The notes beneath the pieces were generated by a model that saw only the letters and a program-made list of their open reading frames with translations, was not told the origin of the DNA and made no database searches. A stretch of DNA of 38,394 nt, from the NCBI RefSeq assembly GCF_000169335.1, contig NZ_AAXW01000047.1:1-38394 (forward strand). The letters are read 5' to 3'. This DNA comes from Crocosphaera chwakensis CCY0110. GTDB taxonomy: Bacteria; Cyanobacteriota; Cyanobacteriia; Cyanobacteriales; Microcystaceae. A program made the translations under genes and the position numbers. Of this stretch, positions 23,540 to 32,380 are shown piece by piece. Within the stretch, counting starts at the first letter, position 1. Every line of letters starts with the position of its first letter.

Positions 23540-24145
23540 TTATCGCTGTGCTTGAAGTTCGGAGACTAAACGTTCTCGCAATTCACTGGGCATTAACACT
23601 CGATTAATAGCGTGAATGACTCCATTATCTGCTTCAATATTAGGATTGATCACACTGGCATTATTAACGATCACTTGCTCAGAATTGGTTAAGACAGAAA
23701 CCCCACCACCAAGCGTATCTACCGTACCAGTTGAGAGTTCACTAGCAGTCACTTCTCTTGAAACAACATGATAGGAGAGAACTTCCTTAAGTACATCTTG
23801 GTTTTCTGGTTGAAGCAAATAGTTTAATGCACCATCGGGTAACTCATTAAAGGCTTCGTTGGTAGGAGCAAAAATTGTGTAGGGGCCTCCCTGCGCTAAT
23901 GTATCTTTTAATCCGGCAGCTTCTATGGCTTTAACTAAAGTATCAAATTGATTGCTGTTGACAGCGACACCGACAAGATTATTCTCCATCTGACTTTGAG
24001 AATCTTGATTAGTCATCTGTGTAGATGTATTTTCCCTCATCGAGTCTGAATTATTGGGATTGGCTATTGCCACAGGAGTAATTAATAAGGTACTCATGCT
24101 GAGAAGACTAGTAAATACAGTCAGTTTTTCTTTTAAGCTATTCAT
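23540..24145 (-). CDS. Exported fasciclin (FAS1) domain protein
   Basis: About 201 residues from the ATG at 24145, which begins a signal peptide (MNSLKEKLTVFTSLL, then MSTLLITPVAIANP). The open frame extends 19 codons further to 24202, but those codons (MNYFITLKVDGSQEIF) look non-native for the family. The mature protein is a single FAS1 domain: LVKAIEAAGLKDTL, YTIFAPTNEAFNELPDGAL, VLKEVLSYHVVSREV, GGGVSVLTNSEQVIVNNASV, and ADNGVIHAINRVLMPSEL. FAS1 domains mediate adhesion at cell surfaces; many cyanobacteria have similar short exported copies. Free N-terminal linker (about 30-70) is rich in N, S, T and Q. It stands alone, followed by a hairpin terminator. Confidence 0.88.
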   Translation of the reverse strand: MNSLKEKLTVFTSLLSMSTLLITPVAIANPNNSDSMRENTSTQMTNQDSQSQMENNLVGVAVNSNQFDTLVKAIEAAGLKDTLAQGGPYTIFAPTNEAFNELPDGALNYLLQPENQDVLKEVLSYHVVSREVTASELSTGTVDTLGGGVSVLTNSEQVIVNNASVINPNIEADNGVIHAINRVLMPSELRERLVSELQAQR

Positions 24146-24219
24146 AAATTTTGTAAAAATCTCTTGACTTCCATCTACTTTTAGAGTAATAAAATAATTC
24201 AATCCTTACATCCCACTAA

Positions 24220-24613
24220 AGGGAGAGAATAGTCGAGTTGCACAAACAAGCGATCGCTTCAATGATTGAACTTCAAACTGCTTATAATACTGTTGGTATT
24301 TATTTAACAGGAAATTTAGTAATTGATTTTCCTGAAGAGGATAAAATTAAGATAGAATCTGAAGAGTATACGTAGAGATCAAGCTGAAATAGTTAAACTG
24401 CCTAATGTAGATTGGAACGGAGAAATAGAAGAGTTAGATTTTTTAAAAAATACTATTGTTAATCCCTTAAAAATTATAGAATTAGCTGTACATTGTGTGA
24501 CATATGCTGTAGAACAATTCAGAAAAGATAATTTAGAATTTACGCCAGATGCTAATATTGATATGTTGAAACTAAAATATTTACTTTTCAAACCCAACAA
24601 CCTCGACGGTTAG
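24220..24613 (+). pseudogene. Unidentified gene broken by a frameshift
   Basis: Two plus-strand open segments abut in different frames. The first (ATG at 24262, open from 24220) reads EIVELHKQAIASMIELQTAY and continues to a stop at 24373. The second, open from 24356 to a stop at 24611-24613, reads RRDQAEIVKLPNVDWNGEIE and later VNPLKIIELAVHCVTYAVEQ. Both are predicted helical and acidic, with normal amino-acid composition, and join if one base is shifted near 24360. I do not recognise the family. It could be a pseudogene or a sequencing error in a real gene of about 125 residues. Confidence 0.5.
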
Positions 24614-24614
24614 C

Positions 24615-24628
24615 TATAGTTAACTATA
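24615..24628. repeat. 14-bp perfect palindrome TATAGTTAACTATA
   Basis: Exact palindrome in the gap upstream of gpmA, directly followed by a second imperfect inverted repeat (GTCAAAATAG / CTATTGAC) up to 24659. It may be an operator or a transcript-end structure for the upstream frame. Confidence 0.55.
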
Positions 24629-24815
24629 ACTGTCAAAATAGCTGAATATCAACTATTGACTATAATTCTAACGTTAATGCTATGAGTATGGATTATTCTT
24701 ATGAAAGAAATTAGGGTTTAAATTTTTTAATATGATGGTTAACTGCAATTAAAGATATAGTATACACAAGCTTTTTCGCTAATCAAAAAGATTAACAATT
24801 GACTAAATAATAATT

Positions 24816-25517
24816 ATGGCAAAATTAATCCTATTACGTCACGGACAAAGTCTTTGGAATGCTGCTAACAAGTTTACCGGATGGGTGGATGTTCCCTTAA
24901 GTGAAAGAGGTAGAGCAGAAGCAACAGTTGCTTCTTGTAAATTGCGAGATCAAGGCTATAAAATTGAAGTTTGTTTTACCAGTTTACTGATCAGAAGTAT
25001 TGAAAGTGCTATTGTTTGTTTAACAGAATGCGACGAAATTTGTGGCGGGAAAATACCCGTTATTCAACATAATTCTGATGATCCCGATTGGCACGGTTGG
25101 GATAAATATGCAGGTAATTTTTATCAAGAATTACCAATATTTACTGCTCAAGCGTTAGATGAACGTTATTATGGCGATTTACAAGGGTTAAATAAAGCCG
25201 AAACCGCCAAAAAATTTGGTGAAGAAAAAGTTCATGAGTGGCGACGTTCTTACTCTTCTCGTCCTCCTGGTGGCGAAAGTTTAGAAGATACAAAAAATCG
25301 AGTCGTCCCCTATTTCCAAACCCGCATTTTAGATCACGTGAAGCGAGGACGAAACGTTTTAGTTGCTGCTCACGGTAACTCTTTGAGAGCGATGATCATG
25401 GAATTAGATAACCTTAAGCCGGATGAAGTTCCAGGGTTAGAATTAGCCACTGGAGTGCCAATTATTTATGATTTTGATGATCAGGGGAAATTATTAGAAA
25501 AAACCATATTAACTTAA
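24816..25517 (+). CDS. gpmA: 2,3-bisphosphoglycerate-dependent phosphoglycerate mutase
   Basis: Glycolytic interconversion of 2- and 3-phosphoglycerate through a phosphohistidine enzyme. It has 233 residues. The nucleophile His9 lies in LILLRHGQSLWN with R8; the clamp FTGWVDVPLSERG is intact; R60 follows in FTSLLIRSIESA; E116 is in ALDERYYGDLQG; the second catalytic histidine is in VLVAAHGNSLRAM. The C-terminal ELATGVPIIYDF is family-typical. It is the dimeric/tetrameric dPGM type rather than the cofactor-independent iPGM. Confidence 0.95.
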   Translation: MAKLILLRHGQSLWNAANKFTGWVDVPLSERGRAEATVASCKLRDQGYKIEVCFTSLLIRSIESAIVCLTECDEICGGKIPVIQHNSDDPDWHGWDKYAGNFYQELPIFTAQALDERYYGDLQGLNKAETAKKFGEEKVHEWRRSYSSRPPGGESLEDTKNRVVPYFQTRILDHVKRGRNVLVAAHGNSLRAMIMELDNLKPDEVPGLELATGVPIIYDFDDQGKLLEKTILT

Positions 25518-25643
25518 AACTGGTTATGGAGTTTAAGGAGTATAACTAGAATTACTAAAATTCAATCTAAAGGTAGATGATATAAACTATCACGATCAAG
25601 TTTGATAGATAGTTGAATTACTCATTAACTTCTAGAGGGAAAA

Positions 25644-25979
25644 ATGTCTCTACTGTTTCAATCTTTTATCAAAAAAGCCTATCGTGTTTTAACTGCTTTT
25701 TTGCTTTCAGTGATCTTGCTTTTGAGCCTAGCTTGGGGAGGAGAAAATTACAATTGTGCCTTTGCGGATGTATTAGAGCGTGATGCAACCACTATTCAAA
25801 AGGAAATATCAACCGATCAAATAGACTACGAAGCAGCTAAGGAAAAAAGGCGCGAAGCACAAGCAAAACGATCAGAAGAAGCCAGTGAAAGAGGCGAACA
25901 GGAAAATGAAGCTAAAAAACTTGATTTAGATGAATTGAAAAGTGATCTTATGAACAAATTTACTGGAGAGGAAAAATAA
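25644..25979 (+). CDS. Small exported protein with a charged helical C-terminus
   Basis: A 111-residue protein. The N-terminus is a signal peptide or membrane anchor (AYRVLTAFLLSVILLLSLAW). The rest is a highly charged helix (YEAAKEKRREAQAKRSEEAS, then ERGEQENEAKKLDLDELKSD) consistent with a coiled coil. A GAGGG ribosome-binding sequence lies 8 bases upstream of the ATG. I do not recognise the family. A strong hairpin terminator follows at 25994. It could be part of a lumenal or periplasmic assembly, but that is speculation. Confidence 0.75.
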   Translation: MSLLFQSFIKKAYRVLTAFLLSVILLLSLAWGGENYNCAFADVLERDATTIQKEISTDQIDYEAAKEKRREAQAKRSEEASERGEQENEAKKLDLDELKSDLMNKFTGEEK

Positions 25980-25993
25980 TAAACAACACATAA

Positions 25994-26025
25994 AAACAGT
26001 GAAGAATCTATTTTCTTCACTGTTT
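25994..26025 (+). terminator. Strong hairpin terminator
   Basis: Perfect 13-bp stem AAACAGTGAAGAA/TTCTTCACTGTTT (25994-26006 and 26013-26025) with a six-base loop. It ends the 25644-25979 gene; the convergent BON gene lies 140 bp on. Confidence 0.8.
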
Positions 26026-26164
26026 AGATTAGTATTTCAATTTCAAAACTAGCAACTCTTTCAGGTCTGAATTATAATTTTCGTTACATTTTATTCTCTG
26101 TTACCCGTTACCTAAAAGTGATAAATTTTGCTTATTACTACAAGAAAAAAAGAATCAAACTAAC

Positions 26165-26608
26165 TTAGTTGACAGGATTTTGTGAAACTGTCCTAGCTTT
26201 TAAATTGACCCGACGAACCCCTTCAACATTATTAGTAATCGATTTGACGCGCTCCATTTCTTCAGCGGAGTTGGCTTCACCCGATATAGTAACCGTACCG
26301 TTCTCAGATGACACTTCAAGTTTATTGCCTGGCAGTTGCTGGTCTAGCTCATTTTGAACAGTCTGTCTCAACTGATTATCGGCAACAATACTACCGTCTT
26401 GCGAGTCTTCATCACCCGATAAATCTTCTCGTTGTTTGCGGGCCCTGACATCTGATTCAAGTTGATTTTCACGAATTGTCTCTTTGTCGCCAGGAATGAC
26501 ATTGGAATTATTTCGATTGTCCGAATTTTCATTAGGAACACTACAAGCAATGAGTCCTAACAAAGAAAAACTTGTGACAACCGCTAAGACCATTAAACGT
26601 TTCATCAT
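26165..26608 (-). CDS. BON-domain lipoprotein
   Basis: About 147 residues from the ATG pair at 26608/26605, which has an AGAAGG ribosome-binding site; the frame upstream to 26683 is not used. The start is a lipoprotein signal (MMKRLMVLAVVTSF, SLLGLIACSVPN) with lipidated cysteine in the LIAC lipobox. A polar linker (about residues 25-75) follows, then a BON domain: LRQTVQNELDQQLPGNKL, EVSSENGTVTISGEANSAEE, KSITNNVEGVRRVNLKA. BON domains bind membranes or peptidoglycan and often belong to stress-induced periplasmic proteins. The next gene upstream is a stress-type protein on the same strand. Confidence 0.85.
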   Translation of the reverse strand: MMKRLMVLAVVTSFSLLGLIACSVPNENSDNRNNSNVIPGDKETIRENQLESDVRARKQREDLSGDEDSQDGSIVADNQLRQTVQNELDQQLPGNKLEVSSENGTVTISGEANSAEEMERVKSITNNVEGVRRVNLKARTVSQNPVN

Positions 26609-26734
26609 TATTACCTTCTTATTATTATGTGAGTTAGAGCAGGAGACTACGCATAAGGCATTTATGTAAGCTGTACTCGTCACCTTAATGCGTAGTGTTT
26701 GAAGTGAACAGTGAAAACACTTGAGAATATTTTG

Positions 26735-26749
26735 CCGTTTAAAAAACGG
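26735..26749 (-). terminator. Short hairpin downstream of the stress protein gene
   Basis: A 6-bp stem CCGTTT/AAACGG with a 3-base loop, 32 bases after the stop of the YflT-like gene. No strong T tail; a weak terminator at best. Confidence 0.4.
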
Positions 26750-26780
26750 TGTATTCTCTGACTAACTGAATCTTGTCAAG

Positions 26781-28046
26781 TTAGTAAGGAAAAGCAGTGG
26801 GAGTGACAGGATCATTAGTCGGAGGCATTGTCGGCGGCATCGTTGACGGTATTGTCGAGGAAGAATTAATACTATGGTTTAAGCCATTCTCACAACTCGC
26901 AGAATTGCTTTGAGTCGGTAAGTCATAAACTTCCCATTCTTCGACCCCGTGGGATTTTAGGATTTGCTCAGACTGAGTAATTTCTGCTGAGGTACCCGAA
27001 ATCATTACAAGATAGTGATCTTTAGACAAATGCTTTTGATAAACTTTAGCTCGGCCTTCTGGAATGCCTAGACCTACTAATGCGCCAATTAACCCGCCTG
27101 CGGTTGCACCCATGATTCCCCCAGCAACAGTGGTTGCGATCGCCGTTGCTGCAGTACCTGCAAGTAAAATGGGGCCAACACCGGGTATAGCTAACGTTCC
27201 TAATCCCACTAAAAGTCCTGCGAGTCCGCCTAAAGAACCCCCCGCAAGGGTTCCTGTTTGCGCTCCTTTACCTGTTTGATAATGAGGTTCTCCATTAGAG
27301 ACGTATGTGTCTGGGAGCTTTTTATCTACTAGGGTTTCATCAACTGGGCTACGGCGAGCGCCTAACGTAACGTCATCACGATTACGGGTAATTACAGATA
27401 CTTGTTCCATAGGAAATGCAGATCGCTGTAACTCTCGAATAGCTAGGTCAACATCATTGTAGTTTTTAAAAACACCAATCGCCTGACGCTGAGAACTGGC
27501 GTGAGTCGTATCGGGTTGGTTAACTGTAACCATTTTCCAGTCTTGAACTTGATAGTGAGCTAAGACATTTTCTGCTGCAGTGAGATGGTTTTTAGAAGCG
27601 CCAACGAGAATTAAGCAATCCCCTTGTCGAATGCGATCTTTATAGAGTCGCGCTGACAATTCAGGAATGGTTAGAGAACTGAGAAATTCGAGTAAAGGCT
27701 CTTGCGTTTCGGACCTGGATGAGTCATAGAACAACTCACTTAATCTTCCTCCTGCCATTACATAGCCAATTCTTGGTACAGAGTAGCTGCTTACAGGAGA
27801 AACTGAATTCATTAAGCGAGTTAACCCACTATCTTCGATGGGGTTGGAAGCAGAAGGCAGTGATGTTACGTATCGATCTCCCGATAAGGGTGCTGTTAAG
27901 TGATCGTAGTTATCGCTTAATTTGGCTATAAAAGAAAGTTGATCTTTGGAAAAACCTTCATGCTGAAGTTGTTCTAGGGCCTTCGCTGCATCAATGTAGC
28001 TAGAAAATACACCTAATCCTAATGCAGAATATTCTGAGAAATTCAT
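26781..28046 (-). CDS. YflT-like (general stress 17M) protein with internal duplication
   Basis: A 421-residue protein built from two copies of one module. The starts are GVFSSYIDAAKALEQLQHEG (residue 12) and GVFKNYNDVDLAIRELQRSA (residue 191). The ends are YKDRIRQGDCLILVGASKNH (135) and YQKHLSKDHYLVMISGTSAE (336), each running to a tryptophan with a VQDWKMV or VEEWEVYD end. The second module contains a long glycine-rich hydrophobic segment (TLAGGSLGGLAGLLVGLGTL, and GGIMGATAGGLIGALVGLG) of the type seen in heat-induced YflT/DUF1269-like proteins. The first copy lacks that segment. The C-terminus is a proline/threonine-rich tail. Its role in stress is inferred from the family. It lies 172 bp upstream of the BON lipoprotein gene, on the same strand. 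Confidence 0.85.
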   Translation of the reverse strand: MNFSEYSALGLGVFSSYIDAAKALEQLQHEGFSKDQLSFIAKLSDNYDHLTAPLSGDRYVTSLPSASNPIEDSGLTRLMNSVSPVSSYSVPRIGYVMAGGRLSELFYDSSRSETQEPLLEFLSSLTIPELSARLYKDRIRQGDCLILVGASKNHLTAAENVLAHYQVQDWKMVTVNQPDTTHASSQRQAIGVFKNYNDVDLAIRELQRSAFPMEQVSVITRNRDDVTLGARRSPVDETLVDKKLPDTYVSNGEPHYQTGKGAQTGTLAGGSLGGLAGLLVGLGTLAIPGVGPILLAGTAATAIATTVAGGIMGATAGGLIGALVGLGIPEGRAKVYQKHLSKDHYLVMISGTSAEITQSEQILKSHGVEEWEVYDLPTQSNSASCENGLNHSINSSSTIPSTMPPTMPPTNDPVTPTAFPY

Positions 28047-28714
28047 AATTCACCTCATAAAAAATACAGCTAGTCTCACAATTTTGCGATTGAGATCCTC
28101 AGAGTGAGAAGGTTGTCCTTAATTGGAAAACACTAAGCCAAAGGGGACAAATTTGTAAGATAGCTGTTTGAAAATCATGTAATTTGATTGAAAGGTCACA
28201 AAATTAATCAATAGTAATAGTCAAGATTTATAGCCAAAAGCTTAGATAATTTCAAGGGAAATTAACTTTAGTTATTGAATTCTTTGTACTCTTCAATACT
28301 CTTACAATAATAAAAATTATCCCCTGTTGTTCTCTATCTTAATGCTTATCTTTTTTTATAAGTTTTTTGTACTTACTTATCCTTTAGATAGAACTAACTG
28401 AGTGTCACGTGAATGTCATATGAATGTCGTAAAAATTTAATAAAAAAAGTATAAAATTGCTTGTTTTGGAAGAGATTTAGGTTTTTGTTAGACCGAGAAT
28501 AGAGCTTTTTAATCCTAGTTAAATCCTGTTATTTAATCCAAACTCTTAGCCAATAAATTGCTATTTTCAGACAGAATAAATTAAATTCGTTGAATAATCA
28601 GATTAAATGTGCCTTAAACAAATAGCACTATTTTGTGTCTGTAGATGGAGTTATTAAAGTTAACTGACTACCAGAATAGAGTTTATTCCTTTTTTGCAAA
28701 ATATTGTTAAATAA
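28047..28714. other. Intergenic region between the stress gene and the antiporter remnant
   Basis: About 670 bp with no gene. It carries the stress-gene promoter near its left end and an 11-bp-spaced direct repeat at 28403. AT-rich otherwise. Confidence 0.5.
28403..28429 (+). promoter_or_regulatory. Three TGTC half-sites at 11-bp spacing (response-regulator-type site)
   Basis: TGTCA at 28403 and 28414, and TGTCG at 28425, exactly 11 bp apart each, inside the frame GTGTCACGTGAATGTCATAT. The spacing and TGTCA core match the direct-repeat sites used by PhoB/OmpR-type response regulators. It lies 300 bp before the antiporter remnant. Which gene it serves is unclear. Confidence 0.5.
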
Positions 28715-29068
28715 ATGGAATCAATCTCGGCTACTATACGTAAACCTATCTTTTCCTTCGCGTTACTTCTTGGGAGCATTTTTTTAATCCCTCCCATATT
28801 TGAAAAACTGCGTTTACTCAGATTGGTCAGTTTATTAGTAGTCGGGGTTCTCTTTGGTGGTAGTGGTTTAGGTTTGCTCAACAGCAAGTCAGAAACGATG
28901 GTGCTTCTAAAAGACATCGGTAAAATTTACTTGATGTTTGTTGCTGGCCTAGAAATCGATATGGAACAGTTTTGATAGACCAAAAATCCCTCGCTGATAT
29001 TCGGTGTTACTACTTTTACCCTGCTTCTGATAGCAGGAATAATAGTCGGTCAAATTTTTTGGGTTTGA
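28715..29068 (+). pseudogene. Truncated CPA2-type cation/proton antiporter
   Basis: The first 86 residues (ATG at 28715) match the N-terminus of KefB/NapA-type antiporters: a helix, LLRLVSLLVVGVLFGGSGLG, then DIGKIYLMFVAGLEIDMEQF, followed by a stop. The next part continues in another frame as PSLIFGVTTFTLLLIAG, then IIVGQIFWV and a stop at 29066. The remaining 250 or more residues of a transporter are missing. It is a 5' gene fragment with a frameshift, not a functional exchanger. Confidence 0.75.
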
Positions 29069-29424
29069 GTGAAATACTTTTGTTCTCAGTTGTGAAATTC
29101 ACCAATACTGTAACATATCTATAAAAAGGAAGATACTAATTTATATGGTCATGGGATAAAATATTTCTAATTTAAACATAAATAGCATCAAATCCTGTAT
29201 CGCCTTTATCGGACTCGTGAAAAATCCCCTTAAGCATCAGGTAAGTGGATTGTCTTAATATTTTCTTTTTACCTCAGAAAAATAGCTTATGCACCTAATA
29301 AATATTGGAATTGCTACATTTAACTAAAAAATATGGTAGAAGTAAAACAAAAAGTAACTTAACTGAAAAAACAGATAAAAATTAATTAGAGGAGTCGGGC
29401 AAATATAAAATTTGACGGGCCAAG
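29069..29424. promoter_or_regulatory. Leader of the histidine kinase gene
   Basis: About 355 bp with no gene. A GGAG sequence lies near 29391-29396, but about 30 bases before the ATG, too far for normal spacing, so the exact start may differ. No clear minus-10/minus-35 pair can be chosen. Confidence 0.35.
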
Positions 29425-32265
29425 ATGACCAAAATTAAACTAATGCAATATTGTAAAAGCTATGGAGTGGCAATTACCTCGGTGTTAATGGCTTTCGCAT
29501 TCCTATTAGCACTTGATCCATTTTTCAACTTAGCTCAAGCGTCTTTGTTACTCTTTTTTGGAGCGATCGCTATTAGTGCTTTCTATGGTGGACGAAGACC
29601 CGGCATTTTGGCCACTCTTTTGTCGGCAATATTGACAAGTTACTACTTTTTGCTTCCGCAGTACGAATGGAAGATAAGAGACATAGGAGCAGGTCTGAGG
29701 ATTATACTTTTTGTCAGTGAAGGAATATTAATTAGTCATTTAATCGGCAATTTGCGAAGCGCACAAGAGAAAATTCGCAAAAACTTTGAAAAACTGCAAG
29801 TGACAGAAACAGAAATAAAAGATTTAAACCAAACATTACAACGTCGTGTTAATGAACTACAAACCTTGTTTGATACTATTCCCATTAATATTGCTATTGC
29901 AGAAGATATAGATTGTCGTGTCGTCAGGCTAAACCCAGCTTTTTCTCATCTGCTAAAAATGCCTAAAAATGCCAATGCCTCAGCTGTTATGCTATCAGAA
30001 CACCCTGATCCGCCGTTTACAGTGTATCAAAATGGACAGAGATTAACAGGTGAAAATCTTCCCCAAATGTATGTTTCTAAACACGGGGTAGAACTGCGGG
30101 ATATCGAAATTGAAATTGTTAGAAAAGATAAGAAGGTATTTAATTTATATGGTCATGCGATCCCCCTATTTGACGAATTGGGTAACCCTAGGGGAAGTGT
30201 GGGAGTTTATGTCGATATGAGCGATCGCAAGCGGATAGAAATGGCTCTCTATAAGTTGGTAGAATATTCAAAAATCACAGGGTCAGCCTTTTTTGAAACC
30301 GTAGTTCGGGTTGTCGCTGAGTTATTTAACGTTCGTTATGCTTATGTCGGAGAACTACTGCCTACTTATCCTCCTCGCATCAAAACCCTTGCTGCTTGGA
30401 TCAATGGCCAACTCAGTGACAATATAGAGTACGATCTCTGTGGTACTCCCTGCGAACAAGTCATTAAGCAAGGAACCTGCTTGTATCGACGCCAGGTTAG
30501 CAACTTTTTTCCTGATGATACTTTACTCCAAGAATTGGGAATTGAGAGTTATTTGGGTACACCTCTGAAAAATGCTCAAGGAGAAGTGCTTGGCATTCTC
30601 AATGTTCTTCACGATGAGCCTCTCGATGAATCATTAAACCCCGAAGCATTACTGGAAATTTTTGCGGGAAAAACCGCTGCTGAACTGCAACGAGAACAAG
30701 CGATCGCTGAACTACGGAATAGTGAAGAACGCTATCGATATTTAGTAGAATCCATTCCTCAATTGGTCTGGACAGCCGACAGTCAAGGTAAAGTGATGGA
30801 TGTTAACCAACGCTGGTCTGAGTTTACCGGACTAACCTTAGTACAGGTACAAACCCAAGGTTGGGAAACTGTGGTTCATCCTGAAGATATAACCACACTC
30901 AATCGCAAATGGATAATAGCTCAAGAAAACGCGACTAATTATCAAGCAGAAGGTAGAATGCGTCGAAATGATGGTGTTTATCGTTGGCACTTACATCAAG
31001 CTGTCCCTTTAAAAAATAATCGGGGAAAAATTATCAAATGGTTTGGAACCGCCACGGATATTGAAAACGCTAAGCAACTTGAACAACAGCGTCTTCAACT
31101 CTTAGAACAAGAACGCACCGTACGAGAAAAAGCAGAACGAGCGAATCGCATTAAAGATGAATTTCTTTCTATTTTATCCCACGAATTGCGGTCTCCCCTT
31201 AATCCTATTTTGGGTTGGACTCAATTGCTACAAACTAAAAAATTAGAGGAACAACAGGTAGAAGAAGCACTTGCTGTTATTGAGCGTAATGTCAAATTAC
31301 AAACTCAGTTAATTGATGATCTGCTTGATATGGCTAAAATCCTACGGGGTAAGATTACGCTTAATATGACCCCAGTGGATCTATCATCCACTATTAAAGC
31401 AGCAATCGAAGTGGTAAGAATGGCAGCTGAAAGGAAAAATATTTCACTAAAAGTAAATTTGAGCAATAATTGCTATATAAAGGGAGACCAAGGACGAATT
31501 CAGCAGATTATTTGGAATTTACTTTCCAATGCTATCAAATTTACCCCAGAAGGGGGAAAAGTGATGATTAATCTCGAACAAGTTAATCAGCAAGTCCAAA
31601 TTACAGTAACCGATACAGGCAAAGGCATTGATCCAGAGTTTCTTCCCCATATCTTTGAATCTTTCCGTCAAGAAGATGTTTCGATAACTCGTCATTATGG
31701 AGGACTAGGCTTAGGGTTATCCATTGTTAAATATTTAGTAGATGCCCACGGTGGTACCATTGTTGCCGATAGCTTAGGAGAAGACAAAGGTGCAACTTTT
31801 CTCATTACCCTACCTTGGTTAAATCGTAGCGCGATCGTTGACTGGAGTGATTACTTATCGTCAGAGGAAATTAATCTGGTGGGAATTAAGGTGCTGGCAG
31901 TAGATGATAGTCAAGATACTCGGGAGATGTTAGAGACGTTGCTAAGTTTATATGGGGCAAAAATGAAGATAGTTAGCTCCGCAGGAGAGTTTTTGAGTCA
32001 TTTTGCTCATTTTCAGCCTGATGTATTAATCTGTGATATTAGTTTGCCCGATGTGGATGGTTATACTCTTCTTCAACAGATTAGACGCTTACCCTGTGAA
32101 CAAGGAAAAGTTATTCCTGCGATCGCTGTTACTGCTCATGCAGGAGAAAAAGATTATCAACAAGCGTTTTTAAGTGGTTTTCAAAAACATATTGCTAAAC
32201 CCATTGAGCCTAAAATATTAGCCCTTACTATCGCTTCTTTAGTCAGAGCATCTTCAAAGGAATAG
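29425..32265 (+). CDS. Membrane-bound hybrid histidine kinase (DUF4118-PAS-GAF-PAS-HisKA-HATPase-REC)
   Basis: A 946-residue sensor. Four helices within residues 15-107 match the DUF4118 (KdpD-type) membrane unit (ASLLLFFGAIAISAFYG, GILATLLSAILTSYYF). A coil follows, then PAS (about 150-265), GAF (about 285-425, containing RYAYVGELLPTY and YLGTPLKNAQGEVLGILNVL) and a second PAS (about 435-550). HisKA has H586 in LSHELRSPLNPILGWTQLL. The ATPase has the N-box WNLLSNAIKFTP (near 696), DTGKGIDPEF and GGLGLGLSIVKY (near 759). The receiver has phospho-acceptor D871 in ICDISLPDVDGY, following VLAVDDSQDTRE. All key residues are present. The input signal is unknown; no partner regulator is adjacent. 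Confidence 0.93.
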   Translation: MTKIKLMQYCKSYGVAITSVLMAFAFLLALDPFFNLAQASLLLFFGAIAISAFYGGRRPGILATLLSAILTSYYFLLPQYEWKIRDIGAGLRIILFVSEGILISHLIGNLRSAQEKIRKNFEKLQVTETEIKDLNQTLQRRVNELQTLFDTIPINIAIAEDIDCRVVRLNPAFSHLLKMPKNANASAVMLSEHPDPPFTVYQNGQRLTGENLPQMYVSKHGVELRDIEIEIVRKDKKVFNLYGHAIPLFDELGNPRGSVGVYVDMSDRKRIEMALYKLVEYSKITGSAFFETVVRVVAELFNVRYAYVGELLPTYPPRIKTLAAWINGQLSDNIEYDLCGTPCEQVIKQGTCLYRRQVSNFFPDDTLLQELGIESYLGTPLKNAQGEVLGILNVLHDEPLDESLNPEALLEIFAGKTAAELQREQAIAELRNSEERYRYLVESIPQLVWTADSQGKVMDVNQRWSEFTGLTLVQVQTQGWETVVHPEDITTLNRKWIIAQENATNYQAEGRMRRNDGVYRWHLHQAVPLKNNRGKIIKWFGTATDIENAKQLEQQRLQLLEQERTVREKAERANRIKDEFLSILSHELRSPLNPILGWTQLLQTKKLEEQQVEEALAVIERNVKLQTQLIDDLLDMAKILRGKITLNMTPVDLSSTIKAAIEVVRMAAERKNISLKVNLSNNCYIKGDQGRIQQIIWNLLSNAIKFTPEGGKVMINLEQVNQQVQITVTDTGKGIDPEFLPHIFESFRQEDVSITRHYGGLGLGLSIVKYLVDAHGGTIVADSLGEDKGATFLITLPWLNRSAIVDWSDYLSSEEINLVGIKVLAVDDSQDTREMLETLLSLYGAKMKIVSSAGEFLSHFAHFQPDVLICDISLPDVDGYTLLQQIRRLPCEQGKVIPAIAVTAHAGEKDYQQAFLSGFQKHIAKPIEPKILALTIASLVRASSKE

Positions 32266-32380
32266 CCAATTTTATTCAAGGTGCAAGATGCGAATTAAAT
32301 AAGAGTTGATTTAAAAAAACTGGATTGTTAAAAAACCCAGCTCAAGTAACGAGATTGACAAAGATTAGAGGATCTTCTGA

